Part shown: positions 1-7,270 of the stretch, piece by piece
Numbering within the stretch: position 1 is the stretch's first letter
Layout: every line of letters begins with the position of its first letter
NCBI GenBank assembly: GCA_964568675.1
Contig: CAZMQV010000078.1
Coordinates: forward strand, 1-13,390
DNA: 13,390 nt
Direction of reading: 5' to 3'
Source: UPXZ01 sp964568675
GTDB taxonomy: Bacteria > Bacteroidota > Bacteroidia > Bacteroidales > Paludibacteraceae
The notes under the pieces: model-generated
Seen by the model: the letters and a program-made list of their open reading frames with translations, nothing else
What the model was told of the DNA's origin: nothing
Database searches by the model: none
Made by a program: the position numbers and the translations under genes

Positions 1-382
1 AGTAGTTGCTAAGATCAGTCGATTTCAGCCGGATACGAGAATTTCCTTTCGCAAGGTGTGAGTGGCAAAGACAACAAAACATTCGTAAATGCAAAATATT
101 TCAATCTTTTTTTTCGTGCTTATTCATCTGTCTATCAGGAGCACATTATGGAATTCCACTTTTCTCACAAATTGGTTTACGAATGTTATGTGTTTGTATG
201 TAAGAATTTTGTATATTTGTTGCGTAAATAAAATGTTGTAAGCAAGTTATAAACTCAATAGATTGAAAAGCAACGACTTTATCGAACCGAAACAACTAAA
301 TCAATCTTATTTTAAATTAATTTGAGAACAATGGTCGGAATGTGTCGAAGAGACTTTAAATCGAAGTAGGCAAAACTAAAAA
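1..382. other. Upstream non-coding stretch, possible end of a truncated gene
   Basis: I see no convincing complete gene here. One frame is open from the window edge (position 2) to a TGA at 59-61 and could be the last 19 codons of a gene lying to the left, but it is too short to identify. The longer frame at 6-203 has an unnatural composition and no promoter or partner, so I do not call it. The part nearest the next gene is AT-rich and carries one possible Bacteroidetes promoter box at 212-219. Confidence 0.4.
212..219 (+). promoter_or_regulatory. Possible Bacteroidetes -7 box (TATATTTG)
   Basis: The octamer fits the TAnnTTTG -7 consensus used by the Bacteroidetes primary sigma factor. A TTTG lies upstream at 193-196, but the 15-nt gap is shorter than the usual 19 or so, so the -33 match is imperfect. 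It would start transcription about 155 nt before the ATG at 383. Motif match only. Confidence 0.35.
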
Positions 383-634
383 ATGGAAATAGGTATTTCT
401 ATCGTAACTTTACTTACTCTAACAGTGTTTTTGTTTGTAAGCTGTAATTCTTCTGTCGACAAAAGCACCGACTTAGGAAATGAAGCGTTTCAAGCACAAT
501 TAGATCGTGAACAAGTCATCAAAGGTTTCAAGGATGCTATTATCCATTTTAATGAAAACAAAAATAAATCAAAGCATCAAAAGCACCATCATCTGTTAAT
601 CAAAACATACAAGAACAATATGTTGAAAATTTAA
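383..634 (+). CDS. Lipoprotein-like N-terminal part of a frameshifted small protein
   Basis: This 83-codon frame starts at an ATG directly after an in-frame stop, so the start is fixed. Residues 4-20 are a hydrophobic signal-like segment ending in Phe-Val-Ser-Cys, a lipobox-like site with Cys21 as the candidate lipidated residue. A charged, helical-looking stretch follows (to about residue 61). The final part is His/Lys-rich and reads unlike a natural C-terminus. From position 568 the +1 frame is open and continues with protein-like sequence to 1050, without any ATG. A missing base in one of the short A runs near 571-582 would join the two pieces into a product of about 222 residues. I therefore read this as the front half of a single gene broken by a frameshift or by a sequencing error. 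No family is recognised. Confidence 0.55.
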   Translation: MEIGISIVTLLTLTVFLFVSCNSSVDKSTDLGNEAFQAQLDREQVIKGFKDAIIHFNENKNKSKHQKHHHLLIKTYKNNMLKI

Positions 635-726
635 ATCTCATAAATAGCAAAACAGGGCTAAATCTCAATTATAAGACAACAGAGATTGATGCGTTTAATA
701 ACAATTTAATAGGTGGATTAAATGAA

Positions 727-1050
727 GTGTATATCTCTGACGAGCAGACTTTAAGGGATATTGAAAAGATAAAAGCGGATGGCAATTATGAATTACTTTT
801 AGAGGTGCAAAAAATTCTTAATGAAGTATATTCTAATGAATCGACAAATACAAATAATGCGTATTCAAATACTTCACAATTTAGAGGAAAAGGATGGGCT
901 TATGCAGGATGCGGCTTAGCTGTTGCAAGTAATTTTGTAGCCACACTTGGGTTGGCAGCTTGTGCGACAGGAGTTGGGTGCCCATTGGCAATTGCAGGGA
1001 AGGTGCTTGCCTATGGAGGTTTGGTTGCTTGTATAGGCTCTCTTGCATAG
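727..1050 (+). CDS. Gly/Ala/Cys-rich hydrophobic C-terminal part, bacteriocin-like
   Basis: The only possible start inside this frame is the GTG at 727; there is no ATG, and the frame is open upstream to 568 with coding-like content. It is therefore better seen as the back half of the gene that begins at 383. The first 50 or so residues are polar and helical. From about residue 56 the sequence becomes strikingly rich in Gly, Ala, Val, Leu and Cys (motifs such as GCGLAVAS, LAACATGVGC and GGLVACIGS), ending at a TAG. A polar leader with a hydrophobic, Cys-containing tail is typical of several bacteriocin and peptide-toxin precursors. A small two-helix membrane gene follows 21 bp later, as immunity genes often do. 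The toxin reading is an inference from architecture. It could equally be a small membrane-inserted lipoprotein of unknown role. Confidence 0.55.
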   Translation: MYISDEQTLRDIEKIKADGNYELLLEVQKILNEVYSNESTNTNNAYSNTSQFRGKGWAYAGCGLAVASNFVATLGLAACATGVGCPLAIAGKVLAYGGLVACIGSLA

Positions 1051-1071
1051 AATAATTAAAAATCAAAAAAA

Positions 1072-1266
1072 ATGAAACATCAAAGAAAACAACTTAAATC
1101 ATTTTATATTTTTTTATTGACACTCGCAATAATGCTTGAAGTTTTATTAATTATTTTATTGTTATTCGGAAAAATTGAAATTTACTTATTCCTGACACTA
1201 GGGCTTTCTAATATTCTTATAATGGTCGTGTCCTTACTAAATATAAAGAAGCTAATAAAATCTTAG
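1072..1266 (+). CDS. Small two-helix membrane protein, immunity-like
   Basis: This 64-residue protein has a basic N-terminus (KHQRKQLK) and two hydrophobic helices, about residues 10-32 and 35-58, separated by a short Gly-Lys-Ile-Glu turn. It ends with a Lys-rich tail (NIKKLIKS). That predicts a hairpin in the inner membrane with both ends in the cytoplasm. It begins 21 bp after the hydrophobic Cys-rich frame, in the same orientation, and the pair is closed by the hairpin at 1278-1302, so the two were probably co-transcribed. Small two-helix proteins next to bacteriocin-like peptides are often immunity proteins; that assignment rests on position and topology only. The sequence matches no family I can name. 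The ATG follows an A-rich stretch, usual for Bacteroidetes. Confidence 0.6.
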   Translation: MKHQRKQLKSFYIFLLTLAIMLEVLLIILLLFGKIEIYLFLTLGLSNILIMVVSLLNIKKLIKS

Positions 1267-1277
1267 AATATAATTAG

Positions 1278-1302
1278 GGGCGGTGTGGCTAATACACCGC
1301 CC
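1278..1302 (+). terminator. 9-bp GC-rich hairpin closing the small-peptide unit
   Basis: GGGCGGTGT at 1278-1286 pairs perfectly with ACACCGCCC at 1294-1302 around a 7-nt loop, 12 bp after the stop of the two-helix protein. The downstream sequence is AT-rich (ATTTATAAC) but lacks a proper T run. It probably ends or stabilises the transcript; strict intrinsic termination is less certain. Confidence 0.65.
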
Positions 1303-1521
1303 ATTTATAACATAATTAGTGGTTGCAGATGAACTCAATTTAGCAAGTAGATTAACATTGTAACAAGAAACTATAACAATAAAAGCAATGGTTTAATTAT
1401 GGGTAACCTGCTTACAACACCTAAGGTTTCGCCGTGCCTGCAAGGCAAGCAATGAATTGAAAATCATTGAATACAATTGAAATCTGACACGGAATGAAAT
1501 AAACTGATATTGAACAGCCTG

Positions 1522-1538
1522 TCCCGATTTTATCGGGA
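1522..1538 (+). repeat. 7-bp perfect inverted repeat (hairpin)
   Basis: TCCCGAT at 1522-1528 pairs with ATCGGGA at 1532-1538 around a TTT loop. It lies 48 bp before the terminator at 1587, so both could belong to one short structured transcript. No T run follows, so it is not itself a terminator. Confidence 0.5.
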
Positions 1539-1586
1539 GAACCGGAACATTATGGGGGTATCGTAATAACGAGACAAAGGATAAGG

Positions 1587-1615
1587 AGCAGTTTTCGGAC
1601 TGCTTTTTGTTTTTC
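1587..1615 (+). terminator. Intrinsic terminator (AGCAGT/ACTGCT stem plus T tract)
   Basis: A 6-bp stem (1587-1592 with 1599-1604) encloses the loop TTTCGG and is followed directly by TTTTGTTTTT, the classic layout of a Rho-independent terminator on the plus strand. No open reading frame ends just before it. It therefore either ends an untranslated RNA beginning somewhere in 1310-1580 or is a leftover from a rearranged gene. Confidence 0.6.
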
Positions 1616-1915
1616 GGGGCTGGGCATCAAAGAAAAGAGCGGTTCTTCAGTGAATTGTTCGCGTGCGGACACAACTTCCTACACCCTTCCGTTTTCAGCA
1701 GGCAACGGAAAGAAGCCTGCGAAGTAAAGCTTCCGGTGGGTCCCTCCCGAAAAGGCTTTTCGAGTTGGAGTGATATGTTTTCAGGATTCTTTACAACGAC
1801 AAATGTTTGAATGAGTAAATGATTGAACTTGGCAATGACACTGACAAAAGTGGGCAAATTGGAAAATTTTCTACGCCTAAGCTATTCCGAATATCCCAAC
1901 TACGCTATATTTTAT

Positions 1916-2116
1916 TTATTTCTCAATAAGAAGCACTGCATTAGTTTCCAAAATGCAGGCATTGAATTGTCTGTCATTATTTACTTCGACTTTTTTTAAG
2001 GTGGTAGTACGGGTCAAGTCCGAATAAAGCTTATACAAATTCTCCAATATAAAAATCGTCCTCGTTTGAGGGAAAGCGAATGAGTAGATAGGGATTTTTA
2101 CAATTAAAAATTTCAT
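1916..2116 (-). CDS. Doubtful small reverse-strand frame
   Basis: A 66-codon frame on the minus strand runs from an ATG at 2116 to a TAA at 1916. The composition is not absurd (mixed hydrophobic start, then a polar Asn/Thr/Lys-containing half), and it would be divergent from the large regulator. I see no known motif, no clear promoter and no partner gene. In AT-rich DNA a frame of this length can occur by chance, so I keep it only as a possibility. Confidence 0.2.
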   Translation of the reverse strand: MKFLIVKIPIYSFAFPQTRTIFILENLYKLYSDLTRTTTLKKVEVNNDRQFNACILETNAVLLIEK

Positions 2117-2211
2117 GCCCGCTTTTCAACTACCTTAACCAATATTCACCATCACAAGACTTTAACTAATTAATTCTCATCAGAACAACTTAATTTTAAA
2201 TTATTAATCAC

Positions 2212-2219
2212 TACATTTG
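2212..2219 (+). promoter_or_regulatory. Probable -7 promoter box (TACATTTG) of the regulator gene
   Basis: The octamer matches TAnnTTTG exactly and lies 23 bp before the ATG at 2243, giving a short leader of roughly 15-20 nt. No clean TTTG is found at the expected -33 distance; the region there is AT-rich (TTAATTTTAAA). Motif and position only. Confidence 0.45.
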
Positions 2220-2242
2220 GAAAAACCTTTTTTATAAAAAAA

Positions 2243-5134
2243 ATGGACAGCAGAAGTATTCAATTGGAAGAGAAATTAAGCTTGCTACCGTGCAAACAAG
2301 CTGTTTATGCTAAAATCGGCATCTGCACTCTTGCAATTCTACTTTTGATTTCTTGTTCTCATTCAGATAATCAACACTTGCGTCAGAAGGTTATCAAGGA
2401 GGATTCGATATTAAAAAGTAAAATAGTAAAATTCTCAACCGATTCCTTGCTTCGGCTTTTGGATGATAAAGCGGAAGACGACTACACACGGATGCAAGCT
2501 TACAAAGAGTTAGGCGAACGGATGCGAAACGCGTCAAAATTCCAGGAAGCAATCTTTTATCATCAACAGGGACTCCGATTGGCGAGCAAACTTAAAGACA
2601 CCATTGAAATCACATTAGCTCTGAACAACTTGGGCACGAATTTCAGACGAATAGGCGACATGTCCGAAGCCTCGGAATATCATTTTCTGGCATTGCAATC
2701 CGCTGAATCATTCTCAGGAAAAGATAGCAAGGAAGGAAGAAAAAGCAAAGTAATGGCAATGAATGGCATTGGAAATGTGTATCTTAGCATTGAAGACTAC
2801 GAAAAGGCTACGATGTATTTCAGAGAAGCATTGGTAGAAGAGAAAAAACTTAAAAGCACCCTTGGGCAAGCCATAAACTATGCTAACCTCGGAGCGATTT
2901 TTGAGAAACAAGCATTGCTCGACTCCGCATATTATTATTATCAACTCTCGTATGAGCAGAATTTATTAGCAAATTCACCCATGGGCATCGGGTTGAGCCA
3001 CATTAACTTTGGGCATATCTTTGAGCGAAAGGAGGATTACCTGCAAGCGCAAATTGAATACCAACAAGCTTATACCATGCTAAATGAAATAGCCGACAAA
3101 TGGCATAAACTCGAAACCATTATCGCGTTAGCACGGATTCATTTATTGAAAAACGACCTTCAGAATTCGAAACGACACATTGATTTGGCAAAAGAAGTAG
3201 CTTCAGAAATACACTCACCACAGCATTTATCCGAAATATATGATTTATTACATCAATACTATCTCAAACAAAATAATTATGCGGAAGCCCTCACAAATTT
3301 TAAAATTAGCAAAGCATATCACGATAGTATTCAAAGCATTCAGAAACTTAATAAAGTGATAGAAATGCGCCTCAACTATGAGCGCGACAAAAACCGACAC
3401 TTCATCACACAGCTCAGCAACCGCAATTTGTTGAAATCGAGGGAAAACAGAATAATCATTATCGCATCTTTCATCATCGTCATCTTGCTTGTATTGTGGA
3501 TAGCCGTGCTTTTTTATGCCTACAAGCAGCGAACCAGAAGCAACCGAATGCTTCGTAATCTCAACCGGATTCGAAATGATTTTTATGCCAAAATCACCCA
3601 CGAATTTCGCACGCCACTCACCGTGATTCTGGGATTGAGCGAACAGATGCAAAATCAGCAACAAATCACCTCTAAAGAAACAGTGATTTATCTGAAAGCT
3701 ATCGACAGGCAGGGCAATCACTTGCTATCGCTCGTAAACCAATTATTGAAATCGGCAAAAATCAATGCCGGCATTGACACCCCAAACTGGGTAAACGGGA
3801 ATATCATAGCCTATCTGAAGGTGCAGATTGACGCTTTTCAACTCTATTCCGAAACAAAAAATCTGAAAATCTCTTTAATAACAAACATGGAAAACTTAGA
3901 TATGGATTTTGTGCCTGACTACATGGACAATATCATCCAGAATCTATTGTCAAATGCTATTAAATTCAGTTTTGAAGGCGGCATTATTCATGTTTCGGTT
4001 GCTACAACTTCGAATAACGAAATAGAGCTGAAAGTAACCGACTACGGGAGCGGCATTGCTTCCGAGGATCTCGAACATGTTTTTGAACTTTTCTATCAGG
4101 GGAGACAAACAAACAATAACGCCGGGAGTGGCATCGGACTAAACTTCACGCAGCAACTGGTGGAAAGTATGCATGGAAAAATAAAGGCTGAACACAACGA
4201 AAAGAATGGCACTGTGTTTACGATAAACCTACCGCTGCGTCAAGCAGGCATTATTATTCAAAACAGATGGCAAGTCAATGAGTGCCAAACAACTAAACTT
4301 CAACCGGGAAATGAATCAGCAGACTACAACCAACATCCTGAAAATAACGGAACAGAAGAACCCGCATCAACATTCGATGTTCGGCCAACAATTCTGCTCG
4401 TAGAAGACAATGATGATGTGGGCTTGTATATTAGCTCGATACTTTCAGATTCCTATCAAACCATACTTGCTCACAATGGCATTGAGGGGCTTGAATTGGC
4501 ACACGAGATAGTTCCCGACATTATTGTTTCGGACATTATGATGCCTTACAAAGATGGATTTGAATTATGTAGCGAGGTGCGCGCTTCGGAACTTCTGAAC
4601 CACATCCCCATCATCATAATCACGGCAAAAAGCACATTGGACGATCAACTAAAAGGACTAAAATGTGGTGCCGACGCCTATATTCGAAAACCTTTTCGAA
4701 CGGAAGAACTACGTGTGCAAATTGAAGCATTAATCGAAAACCGACGATTGCTGAAAGATAAATACTTACGCTCAATACTTAAAAAGGACAAATCATTTCA
4801 AGAAGATATGAATATTGATTTCTTGCAAAAAATAACGGACATAATATATTCCGAAATGAGAAATCCCGACTTTTCGCCAATAGACTTGGCGAACAAGCTA
4901 AACCTAAGTATATCCCAACTCAACCGAAAGCTGTCAGCCGTTGCCGGATATACCACATTGTCATACATCTTGAAACTTCGAATAGACAATGCAAAAAAGA
5001 AACTTGCAGCAGACAACAAGCCAATTGGAATAATAGCCGAAGAATGTGGATTCATTGATGTAGCATATTTTTCGAGAATTTTCAAGAAACACACCAACGT
5101 TACCCCTTCGCAATACCGAAGAATGCCCCACTAA
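2243..5134 (+). CDS. Hybrid two-component regulator: TPR sensor, histidine kinase, receiver, AraC-type DNA-binding domain
   Basis: This 963-residue protein carries a whole phosphorelay in one chain. Residues 24-38 are a hydrophobic segment ending in Leu-Ile-Ser-Cys, a lipobox-like export signal. Residues about 80-370 form tetratricopeptide-type helical repeats, probably a periplasmic sensing domain. A membrane helix spans about 403-427. The kinase follows, with phospho-acceptor His453 in THEFRTPLT, the N box with Asn571 (LLSNAIKF), the G1 box at 600-604 (DYGSG) and the G2 box at 628-632 (GSGIG). The receiver (about 715-832) has acidic residues Glu721/Asp722, phospho-acceptor Asp764 (SDIMMP), Thr794 and Lys816. 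An AraC-type double helix-turn-helix occupies about 872-963. All catalytic residues are present, so the protein should be active. Such one-piece regulators are characteristic of Bacteroidetes and usually control a nearby locus. The peptidase island starting 0.4 kb downstream on the same strand is the obvious target candidate, but this is inferred. The ligand is unknown. Confidence 0.95.
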   Translation: MDSRSIQLEEKLSLLPCKQAVYAKIGICTLAILLLISCSHSDNQHLRQKVIKEDSILKSKIVKFSTDSLLRLLDDKAEDDYTRMQAYKELGERMRNASKFQEAIFYHQQGLRLASKLKDTIEITLALNNLGTNFRRIGDMSEASEYHFLALQSAESFSGKDSKEGRKSKVMAMNGIGNVYLSIEDYEKATMYFREALVEEKKLKSTLGQAINYANLGAIFEKQALLDSAYYYYQLSYEQNLLANSPMGIGLSHINFGHIFERKEDYLQAQIEYQQAYTMLNEIADKWHKLETIIALARIHLLKNDLQNSKRHIDLAKEVASEIHSPQHLSEIYDLLHQYYLKQNNYAEALTNFKISKAYHDSIQSIQKLNKVIEMRLNYERDKNRHFITQLSNRNLLKSRENRIIIIASFIIVILLVLWIAVLFYAYKQRTRSNRMLRNLNRIRNDFYAKITHEFRTPLTVILGLSEQMQNQQQITSKETVIYLKAIDRQGNHLLSLVNQLLKSAKINAGIDTPNWVNGNIIAYLKVQIDAFQLYSETKNLKISLITNMENLDMDFVPDYMDNIIQNLLSNAIKFSFEGGIIHVSVATTSNNEIELKVTDYGSGIASEDLEHVFELFYQGRQTNNNAGSGIGLNFTQQLVESMHGKIKAEHNEKNGTVFTINLPLRQAGIIIQNRWQVNECQTTKLQPGNESADYNQHPENNGTEEPASTFDVRPTILLVEDNDDVGLYISSILSDSYQTILAHNGIEGLELAHEIVPDIIVSDIMMPYKDGFELCSEVRASELLNHIPIIIITAKSTLDDQLKGLKCGADAYIRKPFRTEELRVQIEALIENRRLLKDKYLRSILKKDKSFQEDMNIDFLQKITDIIYSEMRNPDFSPIDLANKLNLSISQLNRKLSAVAGYTTLSYILKLRIDNAKKKLAADNKPIGIIAEECGFIDVAYFSRIFKKHTNVTPSQYRRMPH

Positions 5135-5319
5135 ATTCATTCACTCTTAAGTTTTTTTAGAAACGTTATTCTCCTAATGTCATTTGCACCACAAGCACAC
5201 TGACACACAGACATTTACTCCCTAATATTATCGGAATAGTCCAAATCTACCGGAATGTTAATGACGATATTATCCTAAATTAAATCACAAAAATCCTAAC
5301 ATTCTTTTCGGCAATACTT

Positions 5320-5327
5320 TAGTTTTG
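5320..5327 (+). promoter_or_regulatory. Possible -7 promoter box (TAGTTTTG) of the peptidase island
   Basis: The octamer fits TAnnTTTG and would give an untranslated leader of over 200 nt before the ATG at 5547, containing the 9-bp repeats. No TTTG stands at the usual -33 distance, which would fit a promoter that needs an activator, but one octamer in AT-rich DNA is weak evidence. Confidence 0.3.
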
Positions 5328-5410
5328 CCTTCGAGTTGATTTTCTTTCACACCAACAGGCATATTATACAAAAACATAAGCCTAAACATCAAAATATCTA
5401 AAGCCAATTT

Positions 5411-5437
5411 CATCTTTTTCATCTTTTTCATCTTTTA
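5411..5437 (+). repeat. Three tandem copies of a 9-bp unit CATCTTTTT
   Basis: Copies lie at 5411-5419, 5420-5428 and 5429-5437; the last ends in A instead of T. They are perfectly head to tail and sit about 110 bp before the zinc-finger gene. Tandem units of this size can change copy number by slippage or serve as repeated binding sites. Neither role is demonstrated. Confidence 0.8.
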
Positions 5438-5546
5438 CATAATTAACTGAAACGAAGTATATTTCAATGTAATCGCGGATATTCATCTATTGCATCTAAC
5501 CATAATGTTCTTTTCGAATACAATAACCTTTAAATTCAAGAAAATT

Positions 5547-5735
5547 ATGTCAAACACCGAGAAACAAACTTGCCATTTATGCAAAGGCAATAAAACAGTA
5601 ACTGTAACTATAAACTGTCCTATTTGCGGTGGTACCGGCGCGGTAGGCGATAATATTTGTACAAACTGCTGGGGAAACAAGAAAATTAGTGAAGAACGCA
5701 CATGCCCTTATTGTTTAGGTACCGGGAAAGAGTGA
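5547..5735 (+). CDS. Free-standing DnaJ-type zinc-finger protein
   Basis: The 62-residue product from the ATG at 5547 has four CxxC motifs, at Cys9/Cys12, Cys24/Cys27, Cys38/Cys41 and Cys53/Cys56. Each is followed by a glycine-containing turn (CKGN, CGGTG, CWGN, CLGTG). This is the layout of the cysteine-rich domain of DnaJ/Hsp40, which binds two zinc ions and unfolded polypeptide, but there is no J domain and no C-terminal substrate domain. A longer version starting at TTG 5490 adds a stretch unlike the rest of the protein, so I prefer the ATG. It precedes the papain-like protease by 99 bp on the same strand and probably opens the island. A role as a small zinc-stabilised adaptor or holdase for the downstream proteins is plausible but unproven. 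Confidence 0.8.
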   Translation: MSNTEKQTCHLCKGNKTVTVTINCPICGGTGAVGDNICTNCWGNKKISEERTCPYCLGTGKE

Positions 5736-5834
5736 GGTAATTGTAGTGTCATTTCAAAACATACTCAATCAAACGTTTACAAGAAATTATGCGCATTTAA
5801 TAACAAATCAATCAAATCTTAACTTATTTTTATC

Positions 5835-7229
5835 ATGGAAAATTTAAAGATTCTCAGAAAGGCGCTTGTTGACAGTGGCGCCAAATGGTCGATTACGGAT
5901 CAACTTGCCGACAACACCACACTTGAAGAACTCAAAACTAAGTTTTCGCTTGGTTTTCTGAAAGCCCCGGCAAACGCACTGACAGCCCGAATGGCAAGAA
6001 TACGGCTCGACGGCAACGACGTAATTCTTGCTGAACCGGGTACTTCACGCTTGATAAAACGCATCCCGGTACTATTACCAAAAACATGGAACTGGCAAAA
6101 TGTAAATGGAAAAAACTACATCAGCCCGGTGAGAAACCAAGGAGGATGTGGCTCCTGTGTAGCTTTCGCAACCGTTTCGGCCATCGAAGCCCATTACAGA
6201 ATTGAAACCGGACAGCCGGCTAACAGCATTGACTTATCCGAATCGAGCCTGTTTTTTGTTGCCGACAGGCAATGTAATTCCGGCGATCCGCGCTATGGCT
6301 GGTGGATAAACAAAGCATTGGATCAAAGCATGGAAGAAGGCATCTGTTTCGAAGCAAATTATCCTTATCGGGCAGTAAATCAAGTAGCACAAATCCCCAA
6401 TGGAACCATTCAAACCATAAAAATAAAAGGTTACGACTCCTCATCCAACGTCAACCAATTAAAGAAATGGCTGGTTCAAGATGGACCACTCGTAGCAGAC
6501 TTCGCTGTTTTTGATGATTTTTTTGCATACTTCGACAGAGGCACGGGAGTTTACAGCCACGTATCAGGAAATTATGCGGGAGGACATGCCGTATCGGTAA
6601 TTGGATATGACGACAATCAAAAAGCCTGGATATGTCGCAACAGCTGGGGTGGTACCACCACACACCCCGATGGCACATTCCTCATCGCCTACGGACAATG
6701 TTCCATCGACGACAGAATGTATGTTCCGCAAGACGTATATGATGTATTTACCGTTGACGAAATCCCGTACAACCCTAATTTGCTTACTATTGTAAACCAA
6801 GGAGCAATGGGTTGGCTACTCACTGACGGACGAATGCGGATGAAACTCTTTGACAATGCCGAAGACGCAAGAAATGGTTTGCGCGTTGCTCGACGACACA
6901 ACAAACAATGCTTCGTTGGGCGCGACAATCCAAGAACAAACCGGCGCGACTACATTCTCGAATACTGGGCTGGCAATAGCGGGTTACCCTACGAGTCGCT
7001 CACAAAGACCGACGCGATACCCTACAATTATGCAAATGTAGTGGCCACCGACCTCAACGCCGATGGTTGGCGGATACAAGATGGAAACCACTGGATGCTG
7101 ATAGCACACGACATGAATGATGCGCTTTCCATGCTTCGCGAAGTAGAACGACATAGCAGAATCTGCTTTATCGGGAGAAACAACAAACGACCAAACCGCA
7201 AGGATTACATCATGACCTATTTCGAATAA
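5835..7229 (+). CDS. Papain-family (C1) cysteine protease with duplicated C-terminal module
   Basis: The 464-residue protein contains a complete papain-type catalytic domain at about 84-300: oxyanion-hole Gln102 and nucleophile Cys108 in NQGGCGSC, His251 in GGHAVSVIGYDD and Asn269 in CRNSWGG. Residues 1-80 form a non-papain N-terminal extension with an AKW...LGF pattern that could act as a propeptide or docking segment. No signal peptide or lipobox is visible, so the enzyme seems to stay in the cytoplasm unless a non-classical exporter is used. After the catalytic domain come two copies of a module of about 54 residues (about 326-379 and 411-464). Both begin with Gly-Trp and a turn, contain a helix and a Cys-Phe-(Val/Ile)-Gly-Arg motif, and end in an Asn-Arg-(Arg/Lys)-Asp-Tyr-Ile strand. 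This looks like an internal duplication of a small binding domain I cannot name. It follows the zinc-finger gene and precedes the DUF2589-like gene by 142 bp. Protease assignment is firm; substrate is unknown. Confidence 0.92.
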   Translation: MENLKILRKALVDSGAKWSITDQLADNTTLEELKTKFSLGFLKAPANALTARMARIRLDGNDVILAEPGTSRLIKRIPVLLPKTWNWQNVNGKNYISPVRNQGGCGSCVAFATVSAIEAHYRIETGQPANSIDLSESSLFFVADRQCNSGDPRYGWWINKALDQSMEEGICFEANYPYRAVNQVAQIPNGTIQTIKIKGYDSSSNVNQLKKWLVQDGPLVADFAVFDDFFAYFDRGTGVYSHVSGNYAGGHAVSVIGYDDNQKAWICRNSWGGTTTHPDGTFLIAYGQCSIDDRMYVPQDVYDVFTVDEIPYNPNLLTIVNQGAMGWLLTDGRMRMKLFDNAEDARNGLRVARRHNKQCFVGRDNPRTNRRDYILEYWAGNSGLPYESLTKTDAIPYNYANVVATDLNADGWRIQDGNHWMLIAHDMNDALSMLREVERHSRICFIGRNNKRPNRKDYIMTYFE

Positions 7230-7270
7230 TAAAGCACTAATCATCAAAAAGGATTGATACATGAATCCAA

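Larger units (their letters stand above)
1303..2242. other. Long stretch without a convincing gene; structured, possibly mobile-element derived
   Basis: About 940 bp separate the two-helix protein from the large regulator. The part at 1370-1860 is richer in G+C than its surroundings and holds hairpins at 1434-1446, 1522-1538 and 1587-1604, the last a good terminator. Short frames at 1607-1810 (+) and 1627-1857 (-) overlap in opposite directions and neither has a recognisable fold. The segment around 1600-1810 is reminiscent, from memory and unverified, of non-coding leader DNA in Bacteroidetes conjugative elements. From about 1860 the DNA is AT-rich and contains only a doubtful reverse-strand frame at 1916-2116, then the promoter region of the regulator. 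Confidence 0.5.
5135..5546. other. Intergenic leader region before the peptidase island
   Basis: About 410 bp hold no gene I can support; the TTG-started extension of the next gene back to 5490 looks untranslated. The region contains a direct repeat of CGGAAT (5232-5237 and 5251-5256), two ATATTATC copies (5225 and 5267 areas), a possible -7 box at 5320-5327 and a 9-bp tandem repeat at 5411-5437. It is the natural place for control of the island, for instance by the AraC domain of the preceding regulator, but no site is proven. Confidence 0.5.

Noticed and set aside
6..203. 65-codon plus-strand frame at the left edge
   Set aside because: Low-complexity, Phe/Cys/Arg-rich composition without domain pattern, no promoter before it and no partner; AT-rich DNA easily gives such frames.
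568..600. Programmed -1 frameshifting as the explanation for the split small gene
   Set aside because: No canonical X XXY YYZ slippery heptamer with a downstream stem is visible in the overlap; a simple indel in an A run is the more economical reading.
1607..1857. Overlapping short frames on both strands (1607-1810 plus, 1627-1857 minus)
   Set aside because: Both lie in the structured non-coding segment just after a terminator, mirror each other and have no recognisable fold; conservation would be needed to call either.
3248..3721. 157-codon reverse-strand frame inside the large regulator
   Set aside because: It is the antisense shadow of a strongly coding kinase region with all motifs on the plus strand.
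5411..5437. CRISPR-type array
   Set aside because: The repeats are 9 bp and directly abutting, with no spacers; they are a simple tandem repeat.
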